Below, piece after piece: positions 19,159 to 26,839 of a DNA stretch of 62,535 nucleotides. Each line of letters starts with the position of its first letter. The first letter of the stretch is position 1. Origin of the DNA: Nitrospirales bacterium (GTDB lineage: Bacteria > Nitrospirota > Nitrospiria > Nitrospirales > UBA8639); NCBI GenBank assembly GCA_029261275.1, contig JAJDBR010000040.1:1-62535 (forward strand), in the 5' to 3' direction. Made by a program: the position numbers and the translations under genes. The notes beneath the pieces were generated by a model, which did no database searches, was not told the DNA's origin, and saw nothing but the letters and a program-made list of their open reading frames with translations.

Positions 19159-19668
19159 ATGCCCAACGCTGGGCGGGCGTTGAGCATACTTGTACTATGG
19201 CCGGACGGGCAGATCTTTCGGACCGGCCGGATCTTCTGCCGCTGGACCACCCGGGACTCGTTTAAGACGGCGTGGTTCCGAGAGTTTGGCCAAGCCGGCA
19301 TCCAAGGCCTGACCTTCCACGATTTAAAACATACGTTTCTGACACATCTGCATAACCTCGGGGTGATTTATGAAGTCCGGCAATGGCTGGGCGGACATAC
19401 GATGCCCGGGGTCACGGCGTCCTACTCCCATGGGGGCATCGGATGGGATCACCAGCTGCGGGAGGCAGTCTCCCGGCTGGATGTGGTCTCTGGTTTGGTC
19501 TCTGGAAATGTGGAGGGGAAAGCAGCACATCCTGTCACGTTGAAAGGAAAGGGAAAATCGGTGCCGAGGCACAGAATCGAACTGTGGACACCAGCCTTTT
19601 CAGGGCAGGGGTTAATTGAACAAAAACAACGACTTAGCGAAAAATTCCGTGGGCGTGAGCGACAGTGA
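19159..19668 (+). pseudogene. Tyrosine recombinase (integrase), C-terminal remnant
   Basis: Only the end of the catalytic domain is left. TTRDSFKTAWFREFGQAGI and GLTFHDLKHTFLTHLHNLGV match the box II region of phage-type integrases, and WLGGHTMPGVTASYSHGG carries the LGH motif and the nucleophilic Tyr. The N-terminal arm-binding and core-binding domains and the first catalytic Arg are missing. The box II motif reads HDLKH instead of HxxRH, so the second conserved Arg is Lys. Its C-terminal tail is encoded by the tRNA-Phe att repeat (19560-19606), as in many integrases beside their att site. Probably inactive. Confidence 0.8.
19560..19606 (-). repeat. tRNA-Phe(GAA) 3'-half remnant, att copy 2
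   Basis: Identical over 47 bp to 5847-5893. It holds the anticodon loop, T arm and acceptor 3' strand of tRNA-Phe on the minus strand, and lacks the D arm and 5' acceptor strand. Because this copy too is incomplete, the restored, intact tRNA-Phe expected for integration into a tRNA should be farther right, beyond the prophage. Confidence 0.85.
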
Positions 19669-19761
19669 GACTGCTATAAAATCAACGAGTTGCGAAAAGC
19701 CTGTCCGATATCGGATAGGGGGGGCATTTAACCAGGGAGGGACTATGGGACAAACCACAAT

Positions 19762-20337
19762 ATGGGAAAGTTTCGCGTTGAATTCAAATCGGTTACGCCA
19801 TGTCTCATGCATTCATCGAGAGGGCTGGATAAAACCAGTGACCTCGCCAGGGAGATTATAGCCATTACCGATAAAAAGAAAAACAAGACAGAGCAAGATC
19901 TTCTTCAGTTGTCTCGCCTGGAATGGGAGATGGGGTTCTATTTTGATGCGCAGCTTGGCCCGTATTGGCCCGCCGAAAATATTGAAAGCCTCCTCTTTAA
20001 GGGCGCACAGAAATCGAGTAAAGGCCCCAAAGCGAAAATTGGGTTAACGGTTCTCGAAGACAAGGTGCCGCTGCTGTATGAAGGTCCACGCACACTGGAT
20101 GCTTTATGGAAGTCGGGGAAATTTACGGATGTCCGCCCCGTGGTGATTAATCGCAATCGTATTATGCGGACGCGTCCGATCTTTCATGAGTGGGAGCTGA
20201 AATTCACGTTGCTGGTTGATGAGAAGCAACTGAGTGAGAGTGCGACCCGGGACATTCTGCAAGCTGCGGGTGAGCAGATTGGGCTCTCGGATAATCGCCC
20301 ACGGTTCGGACGGTTTGATGTGGTGCGGTTTGAGTAA
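19762..20337 (+). CDS. Phage-type hypothetical protein, possibly RAMP-like fold
   Basis: 191 residues, family not certain. It begins FRVEFKSVTPCLMHSS, has a central AKIGLTVLEDKVPLLYEGPRT segment, and ends SDNRPRFGRFDVVRFE after two long predicted strands (EWELKFTLLVD). The opening strand with a 'TP' turn and the Gly/Arg-rich loop near the end are reminiscent of RAMP (Cas7/Cmr-type) ferredoxin-like proteins, but I cannot confirm this and no CRISPR array or other cas gene is nearby. It is the first gene right of the att remnant. Confidence 0.55.
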   Translation: MGKFRVEFKSVTPCLMHSSRGLDKTSDLAREIIAITDKKKNKTEQDLLQLSRLEWEMGFYFDAQLGPYWPAENIESLLFKGAQKSSKGPKAKIGLTVLEDKVPLLYEGPRTLDALWKSGKFTDVRPVVINRNRIMRTRPIFHEWELKFTLLVDEKQLSESATRDILQAAGEQIGLSDNRPRFGRFDVVRFE

Positions 20338-20358
20338 ATGAAAGCGACAAAATCGGCG

Positions 20359-20490
20359 TAGGAGAAAGAAAAGGAGTGGAAAGGAATGGAGCGGAGCGGA
20401 GCGCATTGGAGAGGAGGGCAAAGCAACACAGTGGAAAGGAGGGGAGAGGAAGGGACCGGAAGGGAAGGGATTGAAGTGGAGAGGAAGGGC
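20359..20490 (+). repeat. Polypurine GGA-rich tract
   Basis: About 130 bp in which the plus strand is almost all A and G, made of irregular GGA, GGAA and GGGA units (for example GGAATGGAGCGGAGCGGAG). The few pyrimidines are isolated. It lies between the stop of the 19762 gene and the start of the 20516 gene. Such tracts can form triplex or G-rich structures and slip during replication. Confidence 0.8.
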
Positions 20491-20515
20491 TCCAAAAGGG
20501 GGCGGAGGGCAAGCA

Positions 20516-20980
20516 GTGGCTGAACGGCTCATCGGAAACCTAACCATGGACGATCTGATGGGCAATAGCGTGGATGACCCTATTGAGCGCCCTGATGAGG
20601 GGTCCGCATTCCCTCCTGCCCCCAAGAAACGCGGCCCGAAGCCGGGGAGCACCTATCGAAAGAAAGTGGTCTCCGTCGACGCCCTCACGCAAACGTTACG
20701 CGCGCAACCAGACCATCCCAAACGGATCGGTCGGCCCCCGAAAGAACAGAATGGTGCTCCCCTCAAGAAACGGATCGGCCGGCCCCCGAAGACGCCCACG
20801 GCCCCGTCGCTGCCGGCCTCGCCCGGTCCAGCTTTGTGTGAGAACCCGGTCCTGCAAGCCTTGGGCGAGGAATGGGAAGCGTTAGAAGGGCAGATTGCGG
20901 CCTTACAGGCCAAACAGGCCTGGTTAAAGGAGATTACCGCCAAGGCCCAGGCGATTCATGAGGGCCGGGCTGAGGGGTAA
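20516..20980 (+). CDS. AT-hook-type DNA-binding protein
   Basis: About 154 residues. Three basic motifs of AT-hook type are visible: KKRGPKPGS, then KRIGRPPKE and KRIGRPPKT, the last two in a direct DNA repeat (near 20720-20742 and 20769-20791). AT hooks bind the minor groove of AT-rich DNA. The C-terminal 40 residues (LGEEWEALEGQIAALQAKQAWL) form a likely coiled coil. It may be a phage nucleoid or regulatory protein. The GTG at 20516 with GGAGG upstream is preferred; an in-frame TTG at 20471 lies inside the purine tract. Confidence 0.65.
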   Translation: MAERLIGNLTMDDLMGNSVDDPIERPDEGSAFPPAPKKRGPKPGSTYRKKVVSVDALTQTLRAQPDHPKRIGRPPKEQNGAPLKKRIGRPPKTPTAPSLPASPGPALCENPVLQALGEEWEALEGQIAALQAKQAWLKEITAKAQAIHEGRAEG

Positions 20981-21028
20981 GGGATGCGCTTGCCAAATGT
21001 GCAATTGTGACGCAAAATAGAAGGAGCT

Positions 21029-21241
21029 GTGAATAAGACGCCTGAATTTACGGAGCAGGACATTTTACATGCGATCCATCTCTTGAAAGCATCAGGGTTT
21101 GGTACGCTTCTGGTCGACGTGCAACAGCGTCGCGTGAAATCGTGCGCGGTGACCTATACCGTTCATGCGCCACTGGAACTCCATCGTTTAGCCGTGCAAC
21201 GGCATTCATCTGATCCACATCCACTGAAGGGGACTGCCTAA
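21029..21241 (+). CDS. Small hypothetical phage protein
   Basis: 70 residues from a GTG start closely preceded by AAGGAG. It opens with PEFTEQDILHAIHLLKASGFGTLLVDVQ, a helix that could recognise partners, followed by two short strands. No family recognised. It is closed by the terminator at 21288-21334. Confidence 0.45.
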   Translation: MNKTPEFTEQDILHAIHLLKASGFGTLLVDVQQRRVKSCAVTYTVHAPLELHRLAVQRHSSDPHPLKGTA

Positions 21242-21287
21242 CGCAGAGCTGTCTGGTTTAAGACGCGGGCCCAATGGAGACAACATA

Positions 21288-21334
21288 AGCCCCGTTGATC
21301 GTTTCTGAGGAAACGGTTGGCGGGGCTTTTTTTA
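21288..21334 (+). terminator. Intrinsic terminator before the packaging genes
   Basis: Strong hairpin: outer stem AGCCCCG / CGGGGCT, inner stem CGTTTC-TGAG-GAAACG, then a run of seven T. It separates the leftmost prophage genes from the packaging and virion operon, so a late promoter is expected between about 21334 and 21371, or antitermination is used. Confidence 0.85.
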
Positions 21335-21370
21335 TGGCACCTGACCATGAGGAACGTCCTGGAACCTTAT

Positions 21371-21667
21371 ATGCGCGTGAAAGATGCGGGGCGCCGGCTG
21401 GGGTGCTCCCGGCAGACGATCTGGCGGTTATGCCTCCCCGGCATTTTAGTCCGTGTGTTCAATGGTCGCAAAACGGAAGGCGTGACCATTGAATCGGTCG
21501 CTCGCTACGAAACGGGGCTGCACTATCAAGATATGCGCGAACGGGGGACGGTGCCGCGGTTACCGTGGGCCGCCAAAGATGAGTCCCCGCTCATGCATTT
21601 ATTGGTCACCGGGAAATATCCCGACGGGAAGTGGCCACGACGAATCCACAGAGGGCCAGTGAGATGA
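21371..21667 (+). CDS. Small helix-turn-helix DNA-binding protein
   Basis: About 98 residues. MRVKDAGRRLGCSRQTIWRL is a clear winged-helix or excisionase-type HTH, with CSRQTIWRL as recognition helix. The next part (GRKTEGVTIESVARYETG) would be the wing. The ATG at 21371 was chosen because an upstream in-frame start falls in the terminator. Its place directly before the terminase genes suggests a regulator or a DNA-binding packaging accessory; it is too far from the att to be called an excisionase. Confidence 0.65.
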   Translation: MRVKDAGRRLGCSRQTIWRLCLPGILVRVFNGRKTEGVTIESVARYETGLHYQDMRERGTVPRLPWAAKDESPLMHLLVTGKYPDGKWPRRIHRGPVR

Positions 21668-21747
21668 TGGAGCTGCTGGAGATCGCCGGCTGGATCATTG
21701 TGGCGCTTCTTTGGTTGGCGATCTGTACGTACGAAATCTATGGCTAA
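21664..21747 (+). CDS. Predicted 27-residue membrane peptide
   Basis: A very short gene that starts four bases inside the end of the HTH gene and stops inside the start of the small terminase gene. The peptide has one hydrophobic helix (IAGWIIVALLWLAICTY). The ATGA-style overlaps on both sides fit translational coupling. Function unknown; single-helix peptides in phages often act on membranes. Confidence 0.4.
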   Translation: MMELLEIAGWIIVALLWLAICTYEIYG

Positions 21748-22429
21748 AAAAGTCCCCACCAAGAAACAGCCACCGGCCAAGACGACGACGACGGCCAAGA
21801 AGGCGGCGCAAGCGCTCAAACAGGCGTCGCAGAAGAAGATGCGTCAGAACCAGAAGACGACGGCCGAGTCCGCAAGACAGGGAAAGGAAAAGCCTGCCAC
21901 CACAACCCGAAAGAAAAAAGTTGGCAAGGCGGTTCTTGGGAAAGATGTAGTGCCGGCAACAAGGGGCCGACCCATCGAACTGACCATGGAGCGAGCCGAA
22001 CGCATTTGTGAGGCCATTCGTCAGGGGCATTTCGTGACATCCGCCGTGCAGAATGAAGGATTAACCCGCCCGACGTATTACGCCTGGATCGAACAGGGCG
22101 TGAGTGATCAGCAGGATCATCTCGACACGATGTATGCCCAATTTTCTTACATGATAAAAAAGGCAGAATTTGAGGCAGAAGACCGCAATTTAAGAATGGT
22201 TCAAGGTGGGGACCTGGGCTGGCAAGCGAACGCATGGCTCCTTGAGCGTCGCTTCCCGGCGCGATGGGGGAATCGGTTTAAGTTTTCCCTCGATGAAGCC
22301 AAGGACTTCATCCGGAAGTTTTTGCATGTGGCCGCCCAACATATTCCCGACCGGGAGGTGTTGCGCAAGATCGTGGAGGACGCCCGAAGGATTGAAGGGG
22401 AGGCGTATGAGCTTGCTGCTGCAAAATAA
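21740..22429 (+). CDS. Phage terminase small subunit-like protein
   Basis: About 229 residues. Residues 1-75 are Lys/Ala/Thr-rich and disordered, probably DNA-coating. The conserved part has a homeodomain-like HTH (ERAERICEAIRQGHFVTSAV, GLTRPTYYAWIEQG), then FSYMIKKAEFEAEDRNLRMV and ANAWLLERRFPARWG, typical of small terminases that recognise the genome packaging site and load the large subunit. The C-terminal helix would contact the ATPase. The ATG at 21740 is chosen over an upstream in-frame start because the coding pattern starts there; it overlaps the next gene by 23 bp. Confidence 0.8.
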   Translation: MAKKVPTKKQPPAKTTTTAKKAAQALKQASQKKMRQNQKTTAESARQGKEKPATTTRKKKVGKAVLGKDVVPATRGRPIELTMERAERICEAIRQGHFVTSAVQNEGLTRPTYYAWIEQGVSDQQDHLDTMYAQFSYMIKKAEFEAEDRNLRMVQGGDLGWQANAWLLERRFPARWGNRFKFSLDEAKDFIRKFLHVAAQHIPDREVLRKIVEDARRIEGEAYELAAAK

Positions 22430-24497
22430 CCCAGACGCGCCACCTCGGGACGATCTGACCTGGGAGGATATGCTCGGCGGCCTTTTTGAGGAACTTAACC
22501 AGACCACCCACAGCACCAGACCGGCGATCGTCGAATCCTGCCCCGCTACCCTCAGGGAGTTTGTCGAACTCCATCAATTCGAAGTCGATAACAACCCGTT
22601 TTCGTTCACAGACCGGGAATATCTGATCCCCATCTTTGAGGGCATTCGCTATGACCGAGGCGACCAGTTTGGCTTAGTCCTCATGACCGGGGCTCAAGTC
22701 GCCAAAAGTATCACCGCCATCCTGTCGATGGTGATGGCGACCATGACGTTCTGGGGCCGCTCCTTCGGCTACTTCCTGCCGGATCAAGAAATGACCCTCA
22801 TTTTTTCCTCGATGCGGTTTATGCCCTTAGTCGAATCGTGCATGGGACTGCGGCCACTCATTGGCCGCGATCATCTCACTGGGGGAAAGACGGAAGACCG
22901 CAAGCGCGTCCGATCCCTTGGGCGCTCGACCGTCTATTTTTCGTACATGGGCGGGAAGACGTCGACCGAGTCTTTACCCATGCAAGGGGTGTGGTTCGAT
23001 GAAGTCCGCCGCATGGCCATGCAAGACGTCGAACGAGCCTCCGAGCGGATTAGTGCCTCCCCCTATCCCATCAATATCAAGCTCTCGACCGCCAAACATC
23101 CCGGCGCCGATATTGACTACTACTACAAGCGGTCGACGATGGGCATGTGGCATTCCAAGTGCCGCTGTAAAGACGGCATCGACCTCGCCAGGACCTTTCC
23201 GAATTGTGTCGGCGAACGCAAGGGCGAAGTCTTTTATCGGTGCCCCAAGTGTGACAAGCGGATCGCACGTCCCGTCGACGGCCGGTATATTTTTCACCAA
23301 CCCGAACGCGACGTCGAAGGGCGGCATGTCGCCCAGATTCTTTCCCCGTTATGGAAAGCGCCGCGCTTTTGGCAATCCTGGTTGGATGCCACGGATAAGG
23401 CGGAGTTTTATAACTCCAAGCTCGGCCTACCCTACCTCGACCCTGAATCCATTGTCGTCACTCCTGAAATTGCCTGGGGCTGCGTCAACCCTGCATTGAA
23501 GTGGCAATCATCCGGCACCAATTGTGTCATGGGGGTCGATCAACGCGGCAAAGAAAACCATGTGGTCATTGGCTGGGTGGGGCCGAACAAGGTAGAAATT
23601 CGGCATCTTGCAATGGTGCAGGCCGATGACCCCTTCACGCCCATGAAAGACTTGATGCAGCAATATGATGTGGATTGCTGCGTGCTCGATGCCTTGCCCA
23701 ACTACAACGAAGCCGTGCGCTTTGCCAAAGCCTTTCCCCGTCGCGTCTTCCTCTCCTACTACACCGACAATGTGCATATGGTGCGGTGGTCCGATCGGGA
23801 TGAAGACCTGAAGGCCCTCCTTCGGGCTGGCAAAGATTCGAAGCATGAATGGCATGTCATGTTGGATCGCTACAAAAGTATCGAATGGTCGTTGATGCAT
23901 TGGGTCAACCGACAGATCGCGTGTCCGAATCCGGACGCGCTGACCCAAGAGGTGAGTGTGAAAGGGCTCAGGAAGACCGTCCCGATTTGTCTCGGGCATG
24001 CCGATCGCATGGAGCCCGGCCTCTTTTGGCATTTGTCATCCATTAGTCGACGGCGCGTCGAACTGCAACGGCGCGATGCCGTCAAAGCCGACATTCTTCA
24101 GACCGGCGAATTCAAGATGATTTGGGAGAACATCGGGATTGATCCGCACTTTGTCCATGCCCTGAATTACATGTTGGTGGCGGGGTCACGGCGGAAGGTG
24201 CTGGATCAATTGATTCTCATGGATGACATTTCGGCACCGAAGACACCTATTCCGGTCATTGAAATCCAGGAAAAGCGGCCAGAATTGCCCGCCACGCAAG
24301 CCGGGGATCAAGCCCAGTTTGAAACCATGATTGTCCCGGCGCTCACGCGCACGGTGAAGCCGGGGACGTGTGGGGCCTGCCAGAATTTTCAAGTCGAACA
24401 GCAACGCTGTCAGGCGCGGCACTTTTCCGTCCAAGCTGCCATGCCGGCAGGGGAGTGTATGGACTATGTGGAACAGATCGGCGAAGGCGACACCTAA
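22407..24497 (+). CDS. Terminase large subunit (GpA-like)
   Basis: About 696 residues: the ATP-driven DNA packaging motor with nuclease. VLMTGAQVAKSITAIL is the degenerate Walker A of the GpA family, GVWFDEVRRM the Walker B. A Cys-rich insert (CRCKDG ... CPKCDKRI) is a zinc-ribbon found in GpA-type terminases. The RNase-H-like nuclease part begins at MGVDQRGKENHVVIGWV and has CVLDALPNY as second acidic motif. An extra C-terminal tail has four Cys (CGACQNF ... C ... C) that resembles the Cys-rich gene at 49097. The ATG at 22407 overlaps terS and fits the conserved start. Confidence 0.88.
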   Translation: MSLLLQNNPDAPPRDDLTWEDMLGGLFEELNQTTHSTRPAIVESCPATLREFVELHQFEVDNNPFSFTDREYLIPIFEGIRYDRGDQFGLVLMTGAQVAKSITAILSMVMATMTFWGRSFGYFLPDQEMTLIFSSMRFMPLVESCMGLRPLIGRDHLTGGKTEDRKRVRSLGRSTVYFSYMGGKTSTESLPMQGVWFDEVRRMAMQDVERASERISASPYPINIKLSTAKHPGADIDYYYKRSTMGMWHSKCRCKDGIDLARTFPNCVGERKGEVFYRCPKCDKRIARPVDGRYIFHQPERDVEGRHVAQILSPLWKAPRFWQSWLDATDKAEFYNSKLGLPYLDPESIVVTPEIAWGCVNPALKWQSSGTNCVMGVDQRGKENHVVIGWVGPNKVEIRHLAMVQADDPFTPMKDLMQQYDVDCCVLDALPNYNEAVRFAKAFPRRVFLSYYTDNVHMVRWSDRDEDLKALLRAGKDSKHEWHVMLDRYKSIEWSLMHWVNRQIACPNPDALTQEVSVKGLRKTVPICLGHADRMEPGLFWHLSSISRRRVELQRRDAVKADILQTGEFKMIWENIGIDPHFVHALNYMLVAGSRRKVLDQLILMDDISAPKTPIPVIEIQEKRPELPATQAGDQAQFETMIVPALTRTVKPGTCGACQNFQVEQQRCQARHFSVQAAMPAGECMDYVEQIGEGDT

Positions 24498-24723
24498 TCC
24501 TGGCGGATATTTTGACCCAGGATGGAAGACCAAGCGGGTTGTGCCGGTGTGGTGTGCGGTGGCGTATGGCAGCACGCTCATGGTGCTGCATAACCGGGCG
24601 TCGCATGAGGCTCCCATCTTTTTGGTGGAACCCTTAGCCATTTGCGTGTGTCCGCATGGCAACGGTAATCCGCAGGACTACCCAATTATTTCTGTACCCA
24701 CGTTTATGGAGGGGTTGAATTAG
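24466..24723 (+). CDS. Small hypothetical phage protein
   Basis: 85 residues, start overlapping the terminase end by 32 bp and stop adjoining the portal start. Beta-rich: KRVVPVWCAVAYGSTLMVL, EAPIFLVEPLAICVC. No known family. The tight spacing between terminase and portal genes suggests a role in head assembly or simply coupled translation. Confidence 0.5.
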   Translation: MWNRSAKATPNPGGYFDPGWKTKRVVPVWCAVAYGSTLMVLHNRASHEAPIFLVEPLAICVCPHGNGNPQDYPIISVPTFMEGLN

Positions 24724-26604
24724 ATGCTACCCAAAGCGGCTCGCACGTCGATGAATTTATCAGCCCCGCTCAACGAGCGTAGTGATGCGCTGGCCCAGGT
24801 CCAACAAGAATATTTCCCGAACGCGTCCGACATGCCGCCGGCCGGCGATGTGCAGCAATTTGTGGCGACCTGCCTCAGTGCGTATGAAGAGCAGGCTCTG
24901 GCCAAAGGGGGCCCGGCAGTGGGCGCCTGGAATGGCTTGCCGGGGCCACCCTCGAAGCGGCCGCCCTTGAGCCCGAAAACAATTTTGACCGACGAGATGG
25001 GACTGTTCGGCTCTACCCCTGGTGGCTACCGACGGCGCCCATCACAATTTGGCGCCGAGCATTTGCGCATGATGGTGGAGCATACCCCGCTCCTCAACGC
25101 CGTGATTTCCCGACGGCAACGCACCATCAAGCGTTTTCTCCGGCCGAGTGAACGCGACCGCGATGTCGGCTTTGAAATCCGAAAAAAAGATGATGAGCGG
25201 CCGCTGCGGGCGAATGACGATGCCATGGAGCACCAGTTGAATGAGTACCTCCTGCATTCGGGGATGGAGGCCGACCCGATTGCCATGAGACGCCTCAAGC
25301 GGGATTCGTTGACCGGCTTCATGGATAAAAGTATCCGCGATCTGTTGACCTTGGATGCCTGGGCGATTGAAACGGTGATGACCCGCAACCACCGACACCT
25401 CGCCGGCTATCACGCCATTGATGCGGGCACGGTGTATTTAGTGTCGGAAGAAGGCTACGAAGGCAATGACCGCATTACCGCGATTCAATTGGTCAACGGC
25501 CGACCCGTGACGACCTACACCGATTATGAATTGACCTATCTCATGCAGAATCCTCGCACGGATATTTTGCATGCCGGCTACGGCTATCCGCCGACCGAAA
25601 TGGTGGTCAAGGTCGTGACCGGCTACCTCAATGCGCTGACCTATAACCTCAAAGGGTTTGATTCGAATGCCATCCCCAAAGGACTGCTCACGTTATACGG
25701 GAGCTTCGACACCAACCAACTCACGTCCTTTAAAAATCAATGGAACGCCATGGTCAAAGGCGTCAATAACACCTGGGCGTTGCCGGTCATGGTGTCGGAT
25801 TCTAAGGAAAGTGCGGCGCATTATGAAAAGCTGGGGAACGATTTCTCAGATATGTACTTTGCCAAGTGGATGGTGTTGCTCACCTCGATTGTGTGTTCGA
25901 TTTACGGTATGGATCCGTCCGAGGTGTACTCCGAGGCCTTCCACGCGGGCAAGTCGTCGTTGTCCGGCTCCGATCGAGCGGAGGCGTTAGCCGATGCCCG
26001 GGATACGGGGCTTGAACCGTTAATGTCGTTCCTCGAATCGTCCATCACGGACAATCTGTTAGCCCGTATTGCCCCCGAGTACAAATTTCGATTTTTTGGA
26101 TTGCAGCCCGTCGATCGGGACTGGCGCAAAGAAATGACGAAGCTCACGAAGACGGTGAATGAGGCGCGAGAGCAAGACGGCGAGAAGCCGCTTGATGATC
26201 CGATCATGGGCAATGCGCCGCTCAATCCGTCCCTGACCGGCCTCTACCTGCAACAAGTGCAAGCCCAACAAGCGGCGGAGCAAGCGGCCGCGGGGCAACC
26301 TGCGCCAGGGGACGTGGGCGGCGATGATCCGCACGCCGAACACCCGGATGCGCCAGACGAGGAGCCAAAAGACGGAGACCCTGAGGGCGCATCCCCGACC
26401 GCCGAAGAATCCGGCGATCGGGACGGGCCTCCCGCTCAACGGGATGCGCCTCAGCTTGAGGAGCAAGGTGATCGGGACGAGGAGGACGAGGAGGATGCGC
26501 CAACGACGAACCCGGAGAAGTCGAAACGCGATCGGTTTTTTGGGCCATCGACCATGGCCAAGAGCCGACACATTCCGGCCGGGGATATTGTGGTGATGGG
26601 GTAG
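24724..26604 (+). CDS. Portal protein
   Basis: 626 residues, expected to form the dodecameric ring at the head vertex for DNA entry and exit. Visible portal features: an N-terminal HLRMMVEHTPLLNAVISRRQ segment, DLLTLDAWAIETVM, YELTYLMQNPRTD, a stem region (VVTGYLNALTYNLKGF), and the KWMVLLTSIVCSIYGMDPSEV segment typical of HK97/SPP1-type portals. The last 150 residues are low-complexity, Ala/Gln then acidic Asp/Glu/Pro-rich, which may act as internal scaffold. It sits directly after terminase as usual. Confidence 0.88.
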   Translation: MLPKAARTSMNLSAPLNERSDALAQVQQEYFPNASDMPPAGDVQQFVATCLSAYEEQALAKGGPAVGAWNGLPGPPSKRPPLSPKTILTDEMGLFGSTPGGYRRRPSQFGAEHLRMMVEHTPLLNAVISRRQRTIKRFLRPSERDRDVGFEIRKKDDERPLRANDDAMEHQLNEYLLHSGMEADPIAMRRLKRDSLTGFMDKSIRDLLTLDAWAIETVMTRNHRHLAGYHAIDAGTVYLVSEEGYEGNDRITAIQLVNGRPVTTYTDYELTYLMQNPRTDILHAGYGYPPTEMVVKVVTGYLNALTYNLKGFDSNAIPKGLLTLYGSFDTNQLTSFKNQWNAMVKGVNNTWALPVMVSDSKESAAHYEKLGNDFSDMYFAKWMVLLTSIVCSIYGMDPSEVYSEAFHAGKSSLSGSDRAEALADARDTGLEPLMSFLESSITDNLLARIAPEYKFRFFGLQPVDRDWRKEMTKLTKTVNEAREQDGEKPLDDPIMGNAPLNPSLTGLYLQQVQAQQAAEQAAAGQPAPGDVGGDDPHAEHPDAPDEEPKDGDPEGASPTAEESGDRDGPPAQRDAPQLEEQGDRDEEDEEDAPTTNPEKSKRDRFFGPSTMAKSRHIPAGDIVVMG

Positions 26605-26647
26605 GGCGCCGCGAGCGCCGGCAGAAACTTTTATCCAGGAGGACGCG

Positions 26648-26839
26648 ATGGATTTCAAAGGGTGGAAAACGTTGATCGTGAATATCTTAACGGCCGTGGT
26701 GGCCATTACGGCGTGGCCACAAGTCGTCGAGATGGTGGATCCGCAAATTCTGTTGTTAATCAGTGCCGCCGCGAACATTGTCTTGCGCTATTTCACGGAC
26801 TCCCCCATGGGGAGACAACCGATGGATGAGGCGGCGTGA
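26648..26839 (+). CDS. Small holin-like membrane protein
   Basis: 63 residues with two hydrophobic segments (LIVNILTAVVAITAWPQVV and ILLLISAAANIVLRYF), preceded by an AGGAGG ribosome-binding site. Two-helix proteins of this type are common in tailed phages and are often holins, which make lesions that let endolysin reach the cell wall. The lysis candidate at 37107 is far away, so the assignment is inference. Confidence 0.5.
   Translation: MDFKGWKTLIVNILTAVVAITAWPQVVEMVDPQILLLISAAANIVLRYFTDSPMGRQPMDEAA

Larger units (their letters stand above)
5847..19606. mobile_element. Putative integrated island bounded by tRNA-Phe att repeats
   Basis: A 13.7-kb segment flanked by perfect 47-bp direct repeats of a tRNA-Phe 3' half. 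It carries surface-polysaccharide genes and, at its right end, the C-terminal remnant of a tyrosine recombinase that overlaps the right repeat. The int-next-to-att arrangement is typical of genomic islands and P4-like elements. The recombinase is truncated and has a substituted catalytic residue, so the island is probably immobile now. Alternatively the two repeats could come from successive insertions whose middle was later replaced. Confidence 0.6.

Noticed and set aside
20104-20652. Minus-strand Pro/Ser/Leu-rich open frames
   Set aside because: They are the complement of the polypurine tract and the AT-hook gene; low complexity explains the absence of stops.
21695-22030. Minus-strand Arg/Leu-rich frame opposite the small terminase
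   Set aside because: It mirrors the Lys-rich N terminus of the terminase gene and has no family features or ribosome-binding site.
26059-26778. Minus-strand 239-residue open frame opposite the portal end
   Set aside because: Shadow of the acidic low-complexity portal tail; the plus strand has clear homology and spacing.
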